From Pseudomonas uvaldensis (GTDB lineage: Bacteria; Pseudomonadota; Gammaproteobacteria; Pseudomonadales; Pseudomonadaceae), in contig NZ_JAIWKS010000005.1 of NCBI RefSeq assembly GCF_021271205.1, positions 1 to 64,000 of the forward strand: a stretch of 64,000 bases of DNA, in the 5' to 3' direction. The notes under the pieces were generated by a model. That model made no database searches and was not told the origin of the DNA. It worked only from the letters and a program-made list of their open reading frames with translations. This document shows positions 10,729-20,318 of this stretch, one piece after another (position 1 is the first letter of the stretch; each line of letters starts with the position of its first letter). Made by a program: the position numbers and the translations under genes.

Positions 10729-10989
10729 CGCCAAGACTCCACTGTCTAAAAAAGGGTCGCCAGCTTAGCACAGCGCTTCTTCTGGCAGTCCTCAGCGTTC
10801 GATGCCAACGCCATTCGTCAAGGAAACCCGCTTGCGGAACAAGGCACTAGGTAAATTCTCGAATCAATTCAGAGAGCTCTGTTAAGCTGGCGGCCATTCA
10901 CTGGCGTATCGCCAGCTTTTAGCGATAGCCATTCGCATCCATAAAAAAACCAAATCAACACATATCGCGCAGTCTTTCGGGATACAACC

Positions 10990-11634
10990 ATGGTTGCCAT
11001 TACTCCCACGTTCAAGATCAAGAACCTCGACAAGCTCTTGATGCATTGCCAGCGTCGCCGCTACCCGGCCAAACACAACATCATTTGCGCCGGGGATCGT
11101 TCCGATACGCTGTTTTTCATCATCAAGGGGTCAGTCACTATCCTGATCGAAGATGAAGATGGGCGGGAAATGATCATCGCCTACCTTAACTCAGGGGATT
11201 TCTTCGGTGAGCTGGGGTTATTCGAGCAGGCGGGCAAGGAGCAGGAACGCAGCGCCTGGGTGCGGACCAAGATCGAATGCGAAGTGGCGGAAATCAGCTA
11301 CAGCAAATTCCGGGAGTTGTCCCTCCAGGACCCGGACATCCTTTATGTACTCGGCGGCCAGATCGCCCAGCGCCTACGCAATACCACCCGCAAGGTGGGC
11401 GATCTCGCCTTCTTTGACGTGACCGGCCGTGTCGCCCGCTGCCTGTTGGAGCTGTGCAAGCAACCCGATGCCATGACTCACCCGGACGGCATGCAGATCA
11501 AGGTAACCCGACAAGAAATCGGTCGCATAGTGGGTTGTTCAAGGGAAATGGTCGGGCGTGTGCTCAAGGACCTGGAAGAGCGCAACCTGGTAAGCGTGAA
11601 GGGAAAGACGATGGTGGTGTTCGGTACGCGCTAA
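10990..11634 (+). CDS. vfr: cAMP-binding global regulator Vfr (CRP family)
   Basis: Transcription factor of 214 residues, homologous to E. coli CRP. The N-terminal cAMP pocket includes the phosphate-binding cassette [20 protein letters not shown] (about residues 74-93). The C-terminal winged helix has [22 protein letters not shown]. In P. aeruginosa Vfr controls virulence, type IV pili and quorum sensing; in fluorescent pseudomonads its regulon is less known. Its stop codon overlaps the stop of the convergent lipoate-ligase-like gene, so the two transcripts must overlap. Confidence 0.96.
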   Translation: MVAITPTFKIKNLDKLLMHCQRRRYPAKHNIICAGDRSDTLFFIIKGSVTILIEDEDGREMIIAYLNSGDFFGELGLFEQAGKEQERSAWVRTKIECEVAEISYSKFRELSLQDPDILYVLGGQIAQRLRNTTRKVGDLAFFDVTGRVARCLLELCKQPDAMTHPDGMQIKVTRQEIGRIVGCSREMVGRVLKDLEERNLVSVKGKTMVVFGTR

Positions 11635-12326
11635 AAGAGCTCGTCCGCCAAATCCCGATAAAGCGCCTCGAGCCGCTCCAGCGCGTGAGGGGCGGGGAAT
11701 TTCTCATGCAGGGCGATGTGGCTCTCGGCCCGGACCCGCTGCTCCAGGCCGCAGGCCTCGTTGAAACGATTGACCGCGGCAACCATCGACTCTCGTTCGT
11801 TGTCCAGCAACAACGCCCCATGCACCAGGCCTACCGGACGTTGGCCGCCCTTGCTCTGGCGCCAGCGCTGAGCGGTGCCAACCATTTTCCGACCGTCGAG
11901 ATTGACATTGAATCGACCGTCGCAAAATGCCCCCTCGACTTCCCCCAGCGAAGCCACTCCACCGAGCTCATCCAACAGCTGGCATATGGGATCGCATAAT
12001 CGGCGGTACGCGGTTTCGATCCGACCGTGATCACCTTCACTGCGTGGAGGTGCATAAACAAGGGCGATGTTGACAGTGGCAGCAGACTGCGGCACCGGCT
12101 CTCCCCCCGTTTCGCGCAGCAACACCGGCCAACCGTTCGCTGCCGAGGCATCACAGGCGTACTCGAATCCCGGCAAGCGACTCAAGCGGCGCGGCATGAC
12201 CAGCGCACGATCGTTGGGTCGCCAGAATAGCAGGCCGAACTCGGCCTCACCGGCACAGATACTGGCCAACAGATCCTGTTCGGCTTGCAGGCCAGTCTCT
12301 ACGGCAAGGGAGATCACCGGTGACAT
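11631..12326 (-). CDS. Lipoate-protein ligase A family protein
   Basis: Protein of 231 residues from the biotin/lipoate ligase superfamily. The ligand-binding segment [21 protein letters not shown] (in two parts) matches the family RxTGGGxVxxxxxxxN block, except that the third Gly is Glu. The adenylation lysine is present in [11 protein letters not shown]. The start ATG at 12326 lies 5 bases after the trpC stop, with no clear ribosome site, suggesting translational coupling at the end of trpGDC. Its stop overlaps that of vfr. Whether it ligates lipoate, transfers octanoyl groups or does something else is not shown. Confidence 0.8.
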   Translation of the reverse strand: MSPVISLAVETGLQAEQDLLASICAGEAEFGLLFWRPNDRALVMPRRLSRLPGFEYACDASAANGWPVLLRETGGEPVPQSAATVNIALVYAPPRSEGDHGRIETAYRRLCDPICQLLDELGGVASLGEVEGAFCDGRFNVNLDGRKMVGTAQRWRQSKGGQRPVGLVHGALLLDNERESMVAAVNRFNEACGLEQRVRAESHIALHEKFPAPHALERLEALYRDLADELF

Positions 12327-12330
12327 AACA

Positions 12331-13167
12331 TCAATCAAGCGTCGAACCGCTCACCGGAATGCCACGCTCTGGAAAGAACAGGCGTTGCAGCTCCGTGCCC
12401 GGACTTTCGGCGCGCATGAATGCCTCGCCCACCAAAAACGAGTACACGTCGTTGACTTCCATCAGCTCGACGTCGGCACGGTTGAGGATGCCGCTTTCGG
12501 TAATGACCAGCCGATCACGCGGGATCCGCGGCAGCAAGTCCAGGGTGGTTTCCAGGCTGACGTCAAAGGTATGCAGGTTGCGGTTATTCACGCCCACCAG
12601 CCGGGTGTCCAAGGTCTTCAGGGCCCGATCCAATTCTTCGCCGTCATGCACTTCCACCAGCACATCCAGCCCCACGCTCTTGGCAACGGCTGCCAGCTCG
12701 GCCATTTTCACGTCGTCCAGGGCGGAGACGATCAGCAGCACACAGTCGGCACCCAGCGCACGGGCTTCAACGATCTGGTATGGATCGATCATGAAGTCCT
12801 TGCGAATCACCGGCAGATTGCATGCGCCACGCGCCTGCTTGAGGTAATCGTCGGCACCTTGGAAAAAGTCGATGTCGGTGAGTACCGAGAGGCAAGTCGC
12901 TCCGCCCTTCTCATAACTCCTGGCGATGTCGGCCGGAATGAAGTGTTCGCGGATCACGCCTTTGCTGGGGGACGCTTTCTTGATCTCGGCAATCACTGCC
13001 GGCTGCTTTTTCTTCGCCTGATCAATCAGTGACTTGGCGAAACCACGGGGCGCATCCGCCGAACGTGCCAGGTTTTCCAGCTCGGCCAGACTGACCCGGG
13101 CACTGCGCTCGGCCACTTCCTCAGCCTTGCGAGCCAGGATTTTTTCCAGAACCGTTGGCACGCTCAT
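12331..13167 (-). CDS. trpC: Indole-3-glycerol phosphate synthase
   Basis: TIM-barrel enzyme of 278 residues that converts CdRP to indole-3-glycerol phosphate in tryptophan synthesis. Conserved blocks seen are [13 protein letters not shown] (about 58-70), [23 protein letters not shown] (near 190) and VITESGI. It is not fused to TrpF. Its ATG overlaps the trpD stop (ATGA), so it is translated from the trpGDC transcript. The lipoate-ligase-like gene follows closely. Confidence 0.98.
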   Translation of the reverse strand: MSVPTVLEKILARKAEEVAERSARVSLAELENLARSADAPRGFAKSLIDQAKKKQPAVIAEIKKASPSKGVIREHFIPADIARSYEKGGATCLSVLTDIDFFQGADDYLKQARGACNLPVIRKDFMIDPYQIVEARALGADCVLLIVSALDDVKMAELAAVAKSVGLDVLVEVHDGEELDRALKTLDTRLVGVNNRNLHTFDVSLETTLDLLPRIPRDRLVITESGILNRADVELMEVNDVYSFLVGEAFMRAESPGTELQRLFFPERGIPVSGSTLD

Positions 13168-14213
13168 CCTTCGTTCTCCACTTTGAATACGGCGGTAAAT
13201 GCACCCAGTTCTTCCAGCTTCTCCCGAGCCAGGCCTGTGTGCAAGGCATCATGGGCCAGTTCCACGCCCTGCTTGAGGGTGTTGGCGTGGTCGGCGGCGT
13301 ACAACGCCGCACCGGCGTTGAGCGTGATCATTTCAGCGGCCTTCTGGCCATTCTCGGTCTTGCGACGTCCCAAGGCATCACGGATCAGCTCCAGCGACTG
13401 GGCAGGGCCGTCCACTGCCAGACCATGCAAGCTCTGGCTCTTCATCCCCAGGTCTTCAGGTTCGACCCAATATTCGCTGATCTGATCATTTTTCAGCTCA
13501 GCCACGAAAGTGGGGGCCGCCAGACTGAACTCGTCCAGACCATCCTTCGAATGGACCACCAGCACATGCTTGCTACCCAAGCGTTGCAGCACCTCCGCCA
13601 ATGGCCGGCACAACGCCTGGCTGAACACTCCAACCACCTGATGTTTCACGCCGGCCGGATTCGTAAGCGGGCCAAGCATGTTGAACAGGGTGCGAAGGCC
13701 CAGTTCACGACGCGGTGCGGCAGCATGCTTCATGGCACTGTGATGAGTCTGGGCGAACATAAAGCCGATACCGACATTGTCGATGCAGCGCGCCACCTGA
13801 ACGGGCGTGAGGTTCAGGTAGATACCGGCGGCTTCCAGCAAGTCAGCGCTGCCGCTCTTGCCCGAGACCGCGCGATTGCCATGCTTGGCCACGGTGCAAC
13901 CGGCCGCCGCAACGACAAATGCCGAAGCGGTGGACACGTTGAAGATATTCGCCCCGTCGCCACCGGTGCCAACCACATCCACCACGCCGTCCAGTGTCTT
14001 GAGCTCGACCTTGTCCGCCAGCTCGCGCATGACCGAGACCGCGCCGACGATTTCATCGATGCTCTCGCTTTTCATGCGCATGGCCATCATGAACGCGCCA
14101 ATCTGCGCATCGGTGCATTGACCGGTCATGATTTCGCGCATCACATCGCGCATCTCGTCGGTGCTCAGGTCGAGATGGCCGACGATACGGCTCAGGGCTG
14201 TCTTGATATCCAT
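13164..14213 (-). CDS. trpD: Anthranilate phosphoribosyltransferase
   Basis: Enzyme of 349 residues that transfers phosphoribose from PRPP to anthranilate. The PRPP-binding loop [16 protein letters not shown] (about 79-94) and [21 protein letters not shown] are intact. It overlaps trpC by 4 bases and starts 9 bases after the trpG stop, so the three form one operon controlled by the leader upstream of trpG. Confidence 0.98.
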   Translation of the reverse strand: MDIKTALSRIVGHLDLSTDEMRDVMREIMTGQCTDAQIGAFMMAMRMKSESIDEIVGAVSVMRELADKVELKTLDGVVDVVGTGGDGANIFNVSTASAFVVAAAGCTVAKHGNRAVSGKSGSADLLEAAGIYLNLTPVQVARCIDNVGIGFMFAQTHHSAMKHAAAPRRELGLRTLFNMLGPLTNPAGVKHQVVGVFSQALCRPLAEVLQRLGSKHVLVVHSKDGLDEFSLAAPTFVAELKNDQISEYWVEPEDLGMKSQSLHGLAVDGPAQSLELIRDALGRRKTENGQKAAEMITLNAGAALYAADHANTLKQGVELAHDALHTGLAREKLEELGAFTAVFKVENEG

Positions 14214-14222
14214 GAAAAGTCC

Positions 14223-14816
14223 TTAGCGCGTGCCGCCGGTTTGTTTGAGGAAGTTGGCGAACAGCTCGTGACCCTGTTCGGTGAGAATAGACTCGGGGTG
14301 AAATTGCACACCCTCGATGTTCAACGTCTTGTGGCGCAGCCCCATGATCTCGTCCATGGAACCGTCTTCGAGCTGGGTCCAGGCGGTCACTTCCAGACAG
14401 TCGGGCAGGTTTTCCCGCTTGACGATGAGCGAGTGGTAGCGAGTGACGGTGAGCGGCCGGTTCAGCCCTTCGAATACGCCCTTGTCCTCGTGGAATACCG
14501 GGCTAGTCTTACCGTGCATGACTTGTCGGGCGCGCACCACCTCGCCGCCAAAGGCCTGGCCGATCGACTGGTGTCCCAGGCAGACCCCCAGGATGGGCAG
14601 CTTGCCGGCAAAATACTTGATGGCTTCGATGGAAACACCCGCTTCGGTCGGGGTGCATGGGCCAGGCGAAACCACGATGCGCTCCGGCTTGAGGGCTTCG
14701 ATTTCGGCGACGGTCAATTCGTCGTTGCGCACGACCCGGACCTCGGAGCCCAGCTCGCCCAGGTACTGCACAACGTTATAGGTAAAGGAGTCGTAGTTAT
14801 CGATCATCAGCAACAT
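14223..14816 (-). CDS. trpG: Anthranilate synthase glutamine amidotransferase subunit
   Basis: Class I glutamine amidotransferase of 197 residues that supplies ammonia to TrpE. The catalytic cysteine is C79 in [13 protein letters not shown] and the His-Glu pair lies in [12 protein letters not shown]. It is unfused and is separated from trpE by estA, as in P. putida. A 160-base leader region with a short Trp-rich peptide lies immediately upstream. First gene of trpGDC. Confidence 0.97.
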   Translation of the reverse strand: MLLMIDNYDSFTYNVVQYLGELGSEVRVVRNDELTVAEIEALKPERIVVSPGPCTPTEAGVSIEAIKYFAGKLPILGVCLGHQSIGQAFGGEVVRARQVMHGKTSPVFHEDKGVFEGLNRPLTVTRYHSLIVKRENLPDCLEVTAWTQLEDGSMDEIMGLRHKTLNIEGVQFHPESILTEQGHELFANFLKQTGGTR

Positions 14817-14954
14817 GGCGTAAGCAACCTTTTGAATTCACTGACTTTAATTACAGCCTTCGAGATAAACCCGCGCGGTATTGCACTTGGCAGGGCATGT
14901 GATGCGCCAGCGAAGCGGCTTTCAAGCAGGTAAAGAAGGCAAATCGGTACAGGT

Positions 14955-14967
14955 CCGGCGCAGCCGG
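14955..14967 (-). promoter_or_regulatory. Small hairpin after the trpG leader peptide
   Basis: On the minus strand CCGGC-TGC-GCCGG forms a 5-bp hairpin 10 bases after the leader peptide stop. A similar GCCGG/CCGGC hairpin follows the trpE leader at 18727-18740, which supports a shared attenuation-type design. No clear T-run follows, so the mechanism is open. Confidence 0.4.
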
Positions 14968-14977
14968 CAGGGAATAT

Positions 14978-15016
14978 TCAGGCGCGCCAACGCCAACGGG
15001 CGTGTGCCTTGATCAT
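14978..15016 (-). CDS. Putative trpGDC leader peptide (12 aa, two Trp codons)
   Basis: A short frame encodes MIKAHARWRWRA and stop, with TGG-CGT-TGG near its end. It lies 162 bases upstream of trpG on the same strand, and a weak CGGA site precedes the ATG. Its last 18 bases are identical to the 3' end of gph, which lies in the matching position upstream of trpE. Trp-rich leaders before trp genes control attenuation, and attenuation of both trpE and trpGDC has been reported in P. putida. The frame is too short to be judged by coding statistics; position and the shared ending are the evidence. Confidence 0.7.
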   Translation of the reverse strand: MIKAHARWRWRA

Positions 15017-15226
15017 TTGATCCGGAAGCTTGCTGACAATCGACACAGGGGAAGTCTCGTTCATACGTTCCGGCACAGTAGCCTAGCTGGGCGGAGCACG
15101 CAATATGACCGAACCCGAAGGGCTTTGAAACAATCGTGACCCTCGGGAAGATGGCAAAACGCGGAAAGTTTTTGGTACTGTCGTTCCGCCTTCCTAACAA
15201 CAATAAGATAAAAACGGACTTTACCC

Positions 15227-17134
15227 ATGAACAAAAAGACGTTGTTCGTACCGATTGCCGGTTGCCTGCTGGCGTTGGCCTGCTCCCCGGCGAGCGCCGC
15301 CCCCAATCCGTACTCCAAGTTCATCGTGTTCGGTGACAGCCTCAACGATGCTGGCCAGTTCGCCGACCCGAACGGCCCGCCCGGCTCGACTACGCGCTAT
15401 ACCAACCGAACCGGCCCGAATTACACGAATGGCAGCGGTGAAGCCTATTCCGCCAACTCCACCCAGTTGCTCGGCGGGCGCCTGGGCTATTCCGCCGATG
15501 AAACAGCCGCCTCCACGTCGGCGGTCCGTGCCAGCGAGGGGCTGGCAGATGGCAACAACTGGGCGGTAGGCGGTTATCGCACCGACCAGATCCTCGAATC
15601 GATTACCGGCGTATCCGACACCGGCGAGCGCAGCCGTCCCGGCTACCTGCAATCCAATGGCCTGCGCGCCGACCCGAATGCGCTGTATTACCTGTCCGGT
15701 GGCGGTAACGATTTCCTTCAAGGACGTGTATTGACTCCCGAGCAAGCGAACCAGGCCGCGGGCCGCCTGGCCGACAGTGTCCAGGCGCTGCAAACGGCCG
15801 GCGCCCGCTATGTGATGGTCTGGCTGTTGCCCGACCTGGGTCTGACCCCCGCTCTCAATGGCGGCCCTTTGCAGGGCACCTTTTCGCAACTGGGCAATCA
15901 GTTCAATCAACACCTGCTTACGCGATTGCAAGGCATCGACGCTGAAATCATTCCGTTGAACATTCCGCTTTTGCTGAAGGAAAGTTTCGCCGATCCGGCA
16001 AGATTCGGCCTCGCCACTGGCGAGAACCTCACCGCAACCTGCTTCAGCGGCAATGGCTGCACGGAAAACGCCACCTACGGCATCAACAGTGCCACGCCGG
16101 ACCCCAGCAAGCTGATCTACAACGACGCGGTCCATCCGACCGAGGCCGGGCAAAAACTGATCGCCGACTATGCCTTCTCCCTACTCGCGGCACCATGGGA
16201 ACTGACATTGTTGCCGGAAATGGCCCACTCGACTCTGCGGGCTCACCAGGACGAGTTACGCAGCCAATGGCAGTCGGATTGGGAGGATTGGCAGGCGGTC
16301 GGCCAGTGGCGAGCCATCGTCGCAGGGGGCGGACAACATCTGGACATAGACAGCCAGGGCAGCGGCGCCAGCGCCGACGGCAGCGGCTACAACCTCAACA
16401 TAGGCGGTAGCTATCGCCTCAACGAGGCCTGGCGCGTAGGAGTTGCCGCCGGTTTCTACCGCCAGGACATGTCGGCGGGCCATAACGACTCGGACTACAA
16501 ACTCAACAGCTACCTGGCGACCGCTTTTGCCCAGTTCCAACAAAACCGTTGGTGGGCCGATGCGGCACTGACCGGTGGCAAGCTCGACTACGACAATCTG
16601 GAACGCAAGTTCGACCTGGGCGTCAACGAAGCACAGGAGAAAGGCGACACAGACGGCCATCTATGGGCATTCAGCACCCGCGTGGGCTACGACATCGCCC
16701 AGCCGGGCAGCGAATGGCACCTTTCGCCGTTTATCAGCGCGGATTATGCGGAGGTGGAAGTCGATAAATATTCGGAAAAGAGCAACCGCTCTACGGCCCT
16801 GACCTTCAACGATCAATCCCGCGACTCGAAGCGGCTGGGCATCGGCTTGCAGGGTAAATACAACTTTACCCGCCAGACTCAGGTGTATGGCGAATATGCC
16901 CACGAACGTGAGTACGAAGACGATACCCAGAAAGTGAACATCGCCCTTAACAGCCTGCCCGCCAACGACTTCACGCTTGAAGGCTATACGCCCCAGAGCC
17001 ATCTGAATCGCCTGAGCCTGGGCGTCAGCCACAAGTTGACTAACGAATTGGCACTGCGAGGAGGTTATACGTTGCGAAAGGATGACGACCTCACCCAGCA
17101 AGGGATAAGTCTCGGGGTCAGCCTGGACTTCTGA
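15227..17134 (+). CDS. estA: GDSL-type autotransporter esterase EstA
   Basis: Outer-membrane esterase of 635 residues. A signal peptide (about 1-24, ending PASAA) precedes a GDSL lipase passenger with FGDSLNDAG (Ser, block I), SGGGNDF (block III) and [10 protein letters not shown] (catalytic Asp-His). A C-terminal autotransporter beta-barrel of about 270 residues ends in phenylalanine (GVSLDF). P. aeruginosa EstA affects rhamnolipid production and motility. It lies alone on the plus strand, between trpGDC and trpE on the opposite strand. A 14-bp inverted repeat follows it. Confidence 0.95.
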   Translation: MNKKTLFVPIAGCLLALACSPASAAPNPYSKFIVFGDSLNDAGQFADPNGPPGSTTRYTNRTGPNYTNGSGEAYSANSTQLLGGRLGYSADETAASTSAVRASEGLADGNNWAVGGYRTDQILESITGVSDTGERSRPGYLQSNGLRADPNALYYLSGGGNDFLQGRVLTPEQANQAAGRLADSVQALQTAGARYVMVWLLPDLGLTPALNGGPLQGTFSQLGNQFNQHLLTRLQGIDAEIIPLNIPLLLKESFADPARFGLATGENLTATCFSGNGCTENATYGINSATPDPSKLIYNDAVHPTEAGQKLIADYAFSLLAAPWELTLLPEMAHSTLRAHQDELRSQWQSDWEDWQAVGQWRAIVAGGGQHLDIDSQGSGASADGSGYNLNIGGSYRLNEAWRVGVAAGFYRQDMSAGHNDSDYKLNSYLATAFAQFQQNRWWADAALTGGKLDYDNLERKFDLGVNEAQEKGDTDGHLWAFSTRVGYDIAQPGSEWHLSPFISADYAEVEVDKYSEKSNRSTALTFNDQSRDSKRLGIGLQGKYNFTRQTQVYGEYAHEREYEDDTQKVNIALNSLPANDFTLEGYTPQSHLNRLSLGVSHKLTNELALRGGYTLRKDDDLTQQGISLGVSLDF

Positions 17135-17149
17135 TTCGATGAACTGCAG

Positions 17150-17189
17150 ATGCCTATGGTGAGCAGGCTTGTTTCCTCACCATAGGCAT
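17150..17189. terminator. Inverted repeat between estA and trpE (probable bidirectional terminator)
   Basis: A perfect 14-bp inverted repeat, ATGCCTATGGTGAG (17150-17163) with CTCACCATAGGCAT (17176-17189), with a 12-base loop. It stands between the convergent ends of estA and trpE. There is no strong T-run, so termination is inferred from position. Confidence 0.65.
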
Positions 17190-17197
17190 GACGGGTT

Positions 17198-18679
17198 TCA
17201 GTCGTTCGGGGCGTGCTCAGCCAACGCTACCGCGCGGAACATCGCCCGGCGCTTGTTCAGCGTTTCTTCCCATTCCAGCGCCGGCACCGAATCGGCAACG
17301 ATGCCTCCGCCGGCCTGTACATGCAGTTCGCCGTTCTTGATGACCGCCGTGCGAATGGCAATGGCAGTGTCCATGTTGCCGTTCCAGGCGAAATAGCCGA
17401 CGGCTCCGCCGTACACCCCCCGCTTGACCGGCTCCAGCTCATCGATGATTTCCATTGCCCGAATCTTCGGCGCGCCCGACAAGGTGCCCGCCGGCAGGAT
17501 GGCCCGCAAGGCGTCCATGGCGGTGAGCCCGGCCTTCAACTGACCCGTGACGTTGGACACGATATGCATCACGTTGGAATAGCGCTCGATGACCATTTTT
17601 TCGGTGAGCTTCACCGATCCGACCTCCGAGACCCGCCCGGTGTCGTTGCGGCCCAGGTCGATCAGCATCAGGTGCTCGGCGATCTCCTTGGCATCCGACA
17701 GCAGATCCTCTTCCAGGGCGCGGTCAGCCTCTTCCGTGGCACCACGAGGACGAGTGCCGGCAATCGGCCGCACGGTAATCAGGTTGTCTTCGACCCGCAC
17801 CAGCACTTCTGGCGAGCTGCCGACAACATGGAAATCGCCAAAGTTGAAGAAGTACATGTAGGGCGTCGGGTTGAAGCAGCGCAGCGCGCGGTATAAATCG
17901 ATTGGCGCAGCCTTGAAGTCGATCGACATCCGTTGCGACGGCACCACTTGCATGCAGTCGCCGGCCAGGATGTATTCCTTGATGGTATCGACAGCCCTTT
18001 CGTAATCGCCCTGGGTAAAACTTGAGCGGAATACCGGATCGGTTGCCGCCTGCTTGCTGAAATCCAGCCCGGGACGAGGCGTGATCGGCTGACGGAGCTT
18101 TTCCAGTAGCGCCTGCAGGCTTTTCTGACCTTGCTCGTAGGCATCTTCACGAGATGGATCGGCCAGCACGATAGCGTGCATCTTGCCGGCAAGGTTATCG
18201 AAGACCACCACCGCGTCGGACACCATCAACAGAATGTCAGGTACGCCCAACGGATCCGGGTTCGGACAAGTGCCCAGACGCTTTTCCACGTAGCGCACGC
18301 AGTCGTAGCCGAAATACCCCACCAGCCCACCGTTGAAACGCGGCAGGCCGGGGATGGTCGGCACGTTGTAGCGGGCCTTGAAGCTTTCAACGAAGGCCAA
18401 CGGGTCTTCGACCTCCAGGCTTTCGATCTCGACGCCATCATGGCTCACGCTGATGCGGTGGCCATGGACTCGCAGTACCGTGCGGCACGGCAGGCCAATA
18501 ATGGAGTAACGCCCCCATTTTTCGCCGCCCTGCACCGACTCAAGCAGGTAGGAGTTGGGCTGGTCGGCCAGCTTGAGGTAGATCGACAACGGCGTGTCAA
18601 AGTCGGCCAGGGTTTCGCAGGCAAGCGGGATACGGTTGTAGCCGGCAGCGGCCAGGCGTAGGAATTCTTCGCGAATCAT
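17198..18679 (-). CDS. trpE: Anthranilate synthase component I
   Basis: Converts chorismate to anthranilate together with TrpG. It has 493 residues. The tryptophan feedback-inhibition motif LLES is at 45-48. The chorismate-binding half includes [26 protein letters not shown] and [20 protein letters not shown]. The start is ATG at 18679 with GAGG 7 bases upstream; 6 further codons are in frame. It lies 71 bases downstream of gph, whose 3' end encodes a Trp-rich leader. A CCTC before the gene can pair with its GAGG ribosome site. Confidence 0.97.
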   Translation of the reverse strand: MIREEFLRLAAAGYNRIPLACETLADFDTPLSIYLKLADQPNSYLLESVQGGEKWGRYSIIGLPCRTVLRVHGHRISVSHDGVEIESLEVEDPLAFVESFKARYNVPTIPGLPRFNGGLVGYFGYDCVRYVEKRLGTCPNPDPLGVPDILLMVSDAVVVFDNLAGKMHAIVLADPSREDAYEQGQKSLQALLEKLRQPITPRPGLDFSKQAATDPVFRSSFTQGDYERAVDTIKEYILAGDCMQVVPSQRMSIDFKAAPIDLYRALRCFNPTPYMYFFNFGDFHVVGSSPEVLVRVEDNLITVRPIAGTRPRGATEEADRALEEDLLSDAKEIAEHLMLIDLGRNDTGRVSEVGSVKLTEKMVIERYSNVMHIVSNVTGQLKAGLTAMDALRAILPAGTLSGAPKIRAMEIIDELEPVKRGVYGGAVGYFAWNGNMDTAIAIRTAVIKNGELHVQAGGGIVADSVPALEWEETLNKRRAMFRAVALAEHAPND

Positions 18680-18726
18680 GAGGGTGCCTCGTGGCAAGAG
18701 GAGCTGACAGTCAGGTGTGCAAACGC

Positions 18727-18740
18727 GCCGGATGACCGGC
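18727..18740 (-). promoter_or_regulatory. Hairpin after the trpE leader peptide
   Basis: On the minus strand GCCGG-TCAT-CCGGC forms a 5-bp hairpin 10 bases after the leader/gph stop. The adjoining GGCGCG could instead pair with CGCGCC inside the leader codons, giving the alternative folds expected of an attenuator. No T-run is seen, so control may act on translation of trpE rather than on termination. Confidence 0.4.
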
Positions 18741-18750
18741 CAGGATCACG

Positions 18751-18795
18751 TCAGGCGCGCCAACGCCACCGGGCCAGGGCCTTCATGACTTTCAT
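18751..18795 (-). CDS. Putative trpE leader peptide nested in the 3' end of gph
   Basis: In frame with gph and sharing its stop, [14 protein letters not shown] (or [11 protein letters not shown] from the ATG at 18786) could be translated as a separate leader. It carries TGG-CGT-TGG just before the stop and lies 71 bases upstream of trpE. Its last 18 bases equal those of the free-standing leader before trpG. No strong ribosome site is visible, so ribosomes reading through gph itself may provide the leader function. Confidence 0.55.
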   Translation of the reverse strand: MKVMKALARWRWRA

Positions 18796-19569
18796 CCAGA
18801 GTTTGCGAGTGACCACCACGATGGCGTTCCCAGAAGAGGATTGAACAGCGTCGGGCAACGTTATCTCAGCCGCCGGGTCCAGGCAACCGGGAATTAGCAG
18901 GCGCAAGTCGTCGATGACCAGCGCTGGAAACTCCTCGGCAATCGGCCGGCCGTGGTTGTAGCCGTAACTCAGCGCCACGCATTTGACCCCCGCCGCTTTC
19001 GCCGCCTGCACATCGTTGCGTGAGTCACCGACGAACAATGACTGGGAGGCCGGGATATTGGCCATTTTCATCACGAAGAACAGTGCGGCCGGGTCAGGCT
19101 TTTTCTGCGGTAAGGTGTCGCCGCCGATGATCCAGCGAAAATAACGGCCGATTTTCATCTGGTCCAACAATGGCGCGACGAAGCGCTCCGGTTTATTGGT
19201 GATGAGTGCCATTTCCACGCCTTGTTTCTGCAGCCACTTAAGGGCGGAGCGAACGCCGGGATAGACCACGGTCAAAACGTGATTGCCTTCATAGGCTTCG
19301 TTGAACAACTCCAGCGCCTGTTCGGCCTCGGCATCATCGACACCCTCAGCATCGATGTGGTTGGCCAGAGCCCGGCGCACCAGCATCGGAGCGCCATTGC
19401 CAACCCATTGGCGCACCGAGTCGATACCGGCCGGCGGTCGACCGAGTTGCAGCAGCATTTTGTCCACCGCAGCCGCGAGATCCGGGACCGAATCGACCAG
19501 AGTGCCATCGAGGTCGAACATCACCAAACGCGGCAGGCTGCCGGGAAACAGCTGCTCGAAACCGCTCAT
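18751..19569 (-). CDS. gph: Phosphoglycolate phosphatase
   Basis: HAD-superfamily phosphatase of 272 residues that removes 2-phosphoglycolate. Motif I is [11 protein letters not shown] with D19 and D21, and motif IV is [16 protein letters not shown]. The start overlaps the rpe stop (ATGA). The protein has a C-terminal tail of about 25-30 residues beyond the HAD core, ending [17 protein letters not shown]. This tail matches a Trp leader peptide and probably serves trpE control. The operon is rpe-gph-trpE. Confidence 0.95.
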   Translation of the reverse strand: MSGFEQLFPGSLPRLVMFDLDGTLVDSVPDLAAAVDKMLLQLGRPPAGIDSVRQWVGNGAPMLVRRALANHIDAEGVDDAEAEQALELFNEAYEGNHVLTVVYPGVRSALKWLQKQGVEMALITNKPERFVAPLLDQMKIGRYFRWIIGGDTLPQKKPDPAALFFVMKMANIPASQSLFVGDSRNDVQAAKAAGVKCVALSYGYNHGRPIAEEFPALVIDDLRLLIPGCLDPAAEITLPDAVQSSSGNAIVVVTRKLWMKVMKALARWRWRA

Positions 19570-20240
19570 GGGCGTGCCAGGGCCAGTTCGGCACGCATTT
19601 TCTCAATCACTTCTTTGTAGTCGGGAGCATTGAAGATCGCCGAACCCGCAACGAAGGTATCGGCACCGGCGGCGGCGATTTCACGAATATTGCCCACGTT
19701 CACGCCACCGTCGATTTCCAGGCGGATATCACGCCCCGAAGCATCGATCAGCGCACGGGCTTCACGCAGCTTATCGAGGGTGGCCGGGATGAACTTCTGC
19801 CCGCCGAAGCCTGGGTTGACGCTCATGAGCAGGATCATATCGACCTTGTCCATCACGTATTTGAGCACGTCCAGGGGCGTGGCCGGGTTGAACACCAGGC
19901 CGGCCTTGCAGCCACCTTCACGGATCAACTGCAAGGAGCGGTCAATATGCAGGGTGGCTTCAGGGTGGAAAGTGATGTAGGTAGCGCCGGCCTCGATGAA
20001 ATCGCCCACGATGCGATCCACCGGGCTGACCATCAGGTGCGCGTCGATGGGCGCGGTGATGCCGTACTTGCGTAGCGCCGAACAGACCATCGGACCGATG
20101 GTCAGGTTAGGCACATAGTGGTTATCCATGACATCGAAGTGAACGATGTCGGCCCCGGCGGCCAGCACGTTGTCCACTTCCTCGCCCAGGCGGGCGAAGT
20201 CGGCAGAAAGAATCGACGGAGCAATAGCGAAGGGCTGCAT
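19566..20240 (-). CDS. rpe: Ribulose-phosphate 3-epimerase
   Basis: Interconverts ribulose-5-phosphate and xylulose-5-phosphate. It has 224 residues. Typical blocks are [46 protein letters not shown] and EIDGGVN. The start is ATG at 20240 with AGGTG upstream; the frame extends 22 codons further without family similarity. Together with gph it heads the operon that ends with trpE, so PRPP-related sugar metabolism is linked to tryptophan synthesis. Confidence 0.97.
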   Translation of the reverse strand: MQPFAIAPSILSADFARLGEEVDNVLAAGADIVHFDVMDNHYVPNLTIGPMVCSALRKYGITAPIDAHLMVSPVDRIVGDFIEAGATYITFHPEATLHIDRSLQLIREGGCKAGLVFNPATPLDVLKYVMDKVDMILLMSVNPGFGGQKFIPATLDKLREARALIDASGRDIRLEIDGGVNVGNIREIAAAGADTFVAGSAIFNAPDYKEVIEKMRAELALARP

Positions 20241-20318
20241 GACGCACCTGTTTTGAGCGAAACCACGATGGCGCGCATTGTATACCTCAAGATTTGGCGC
20301 GCCCACCGTGGCCGACGA

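Noticed and set aside
15061..15345. Minus-strand frame overlapping the estA start
   Set aside because: It runs through the estA signal peptide and upstream region without a ribosome site or similarity; a shadow.
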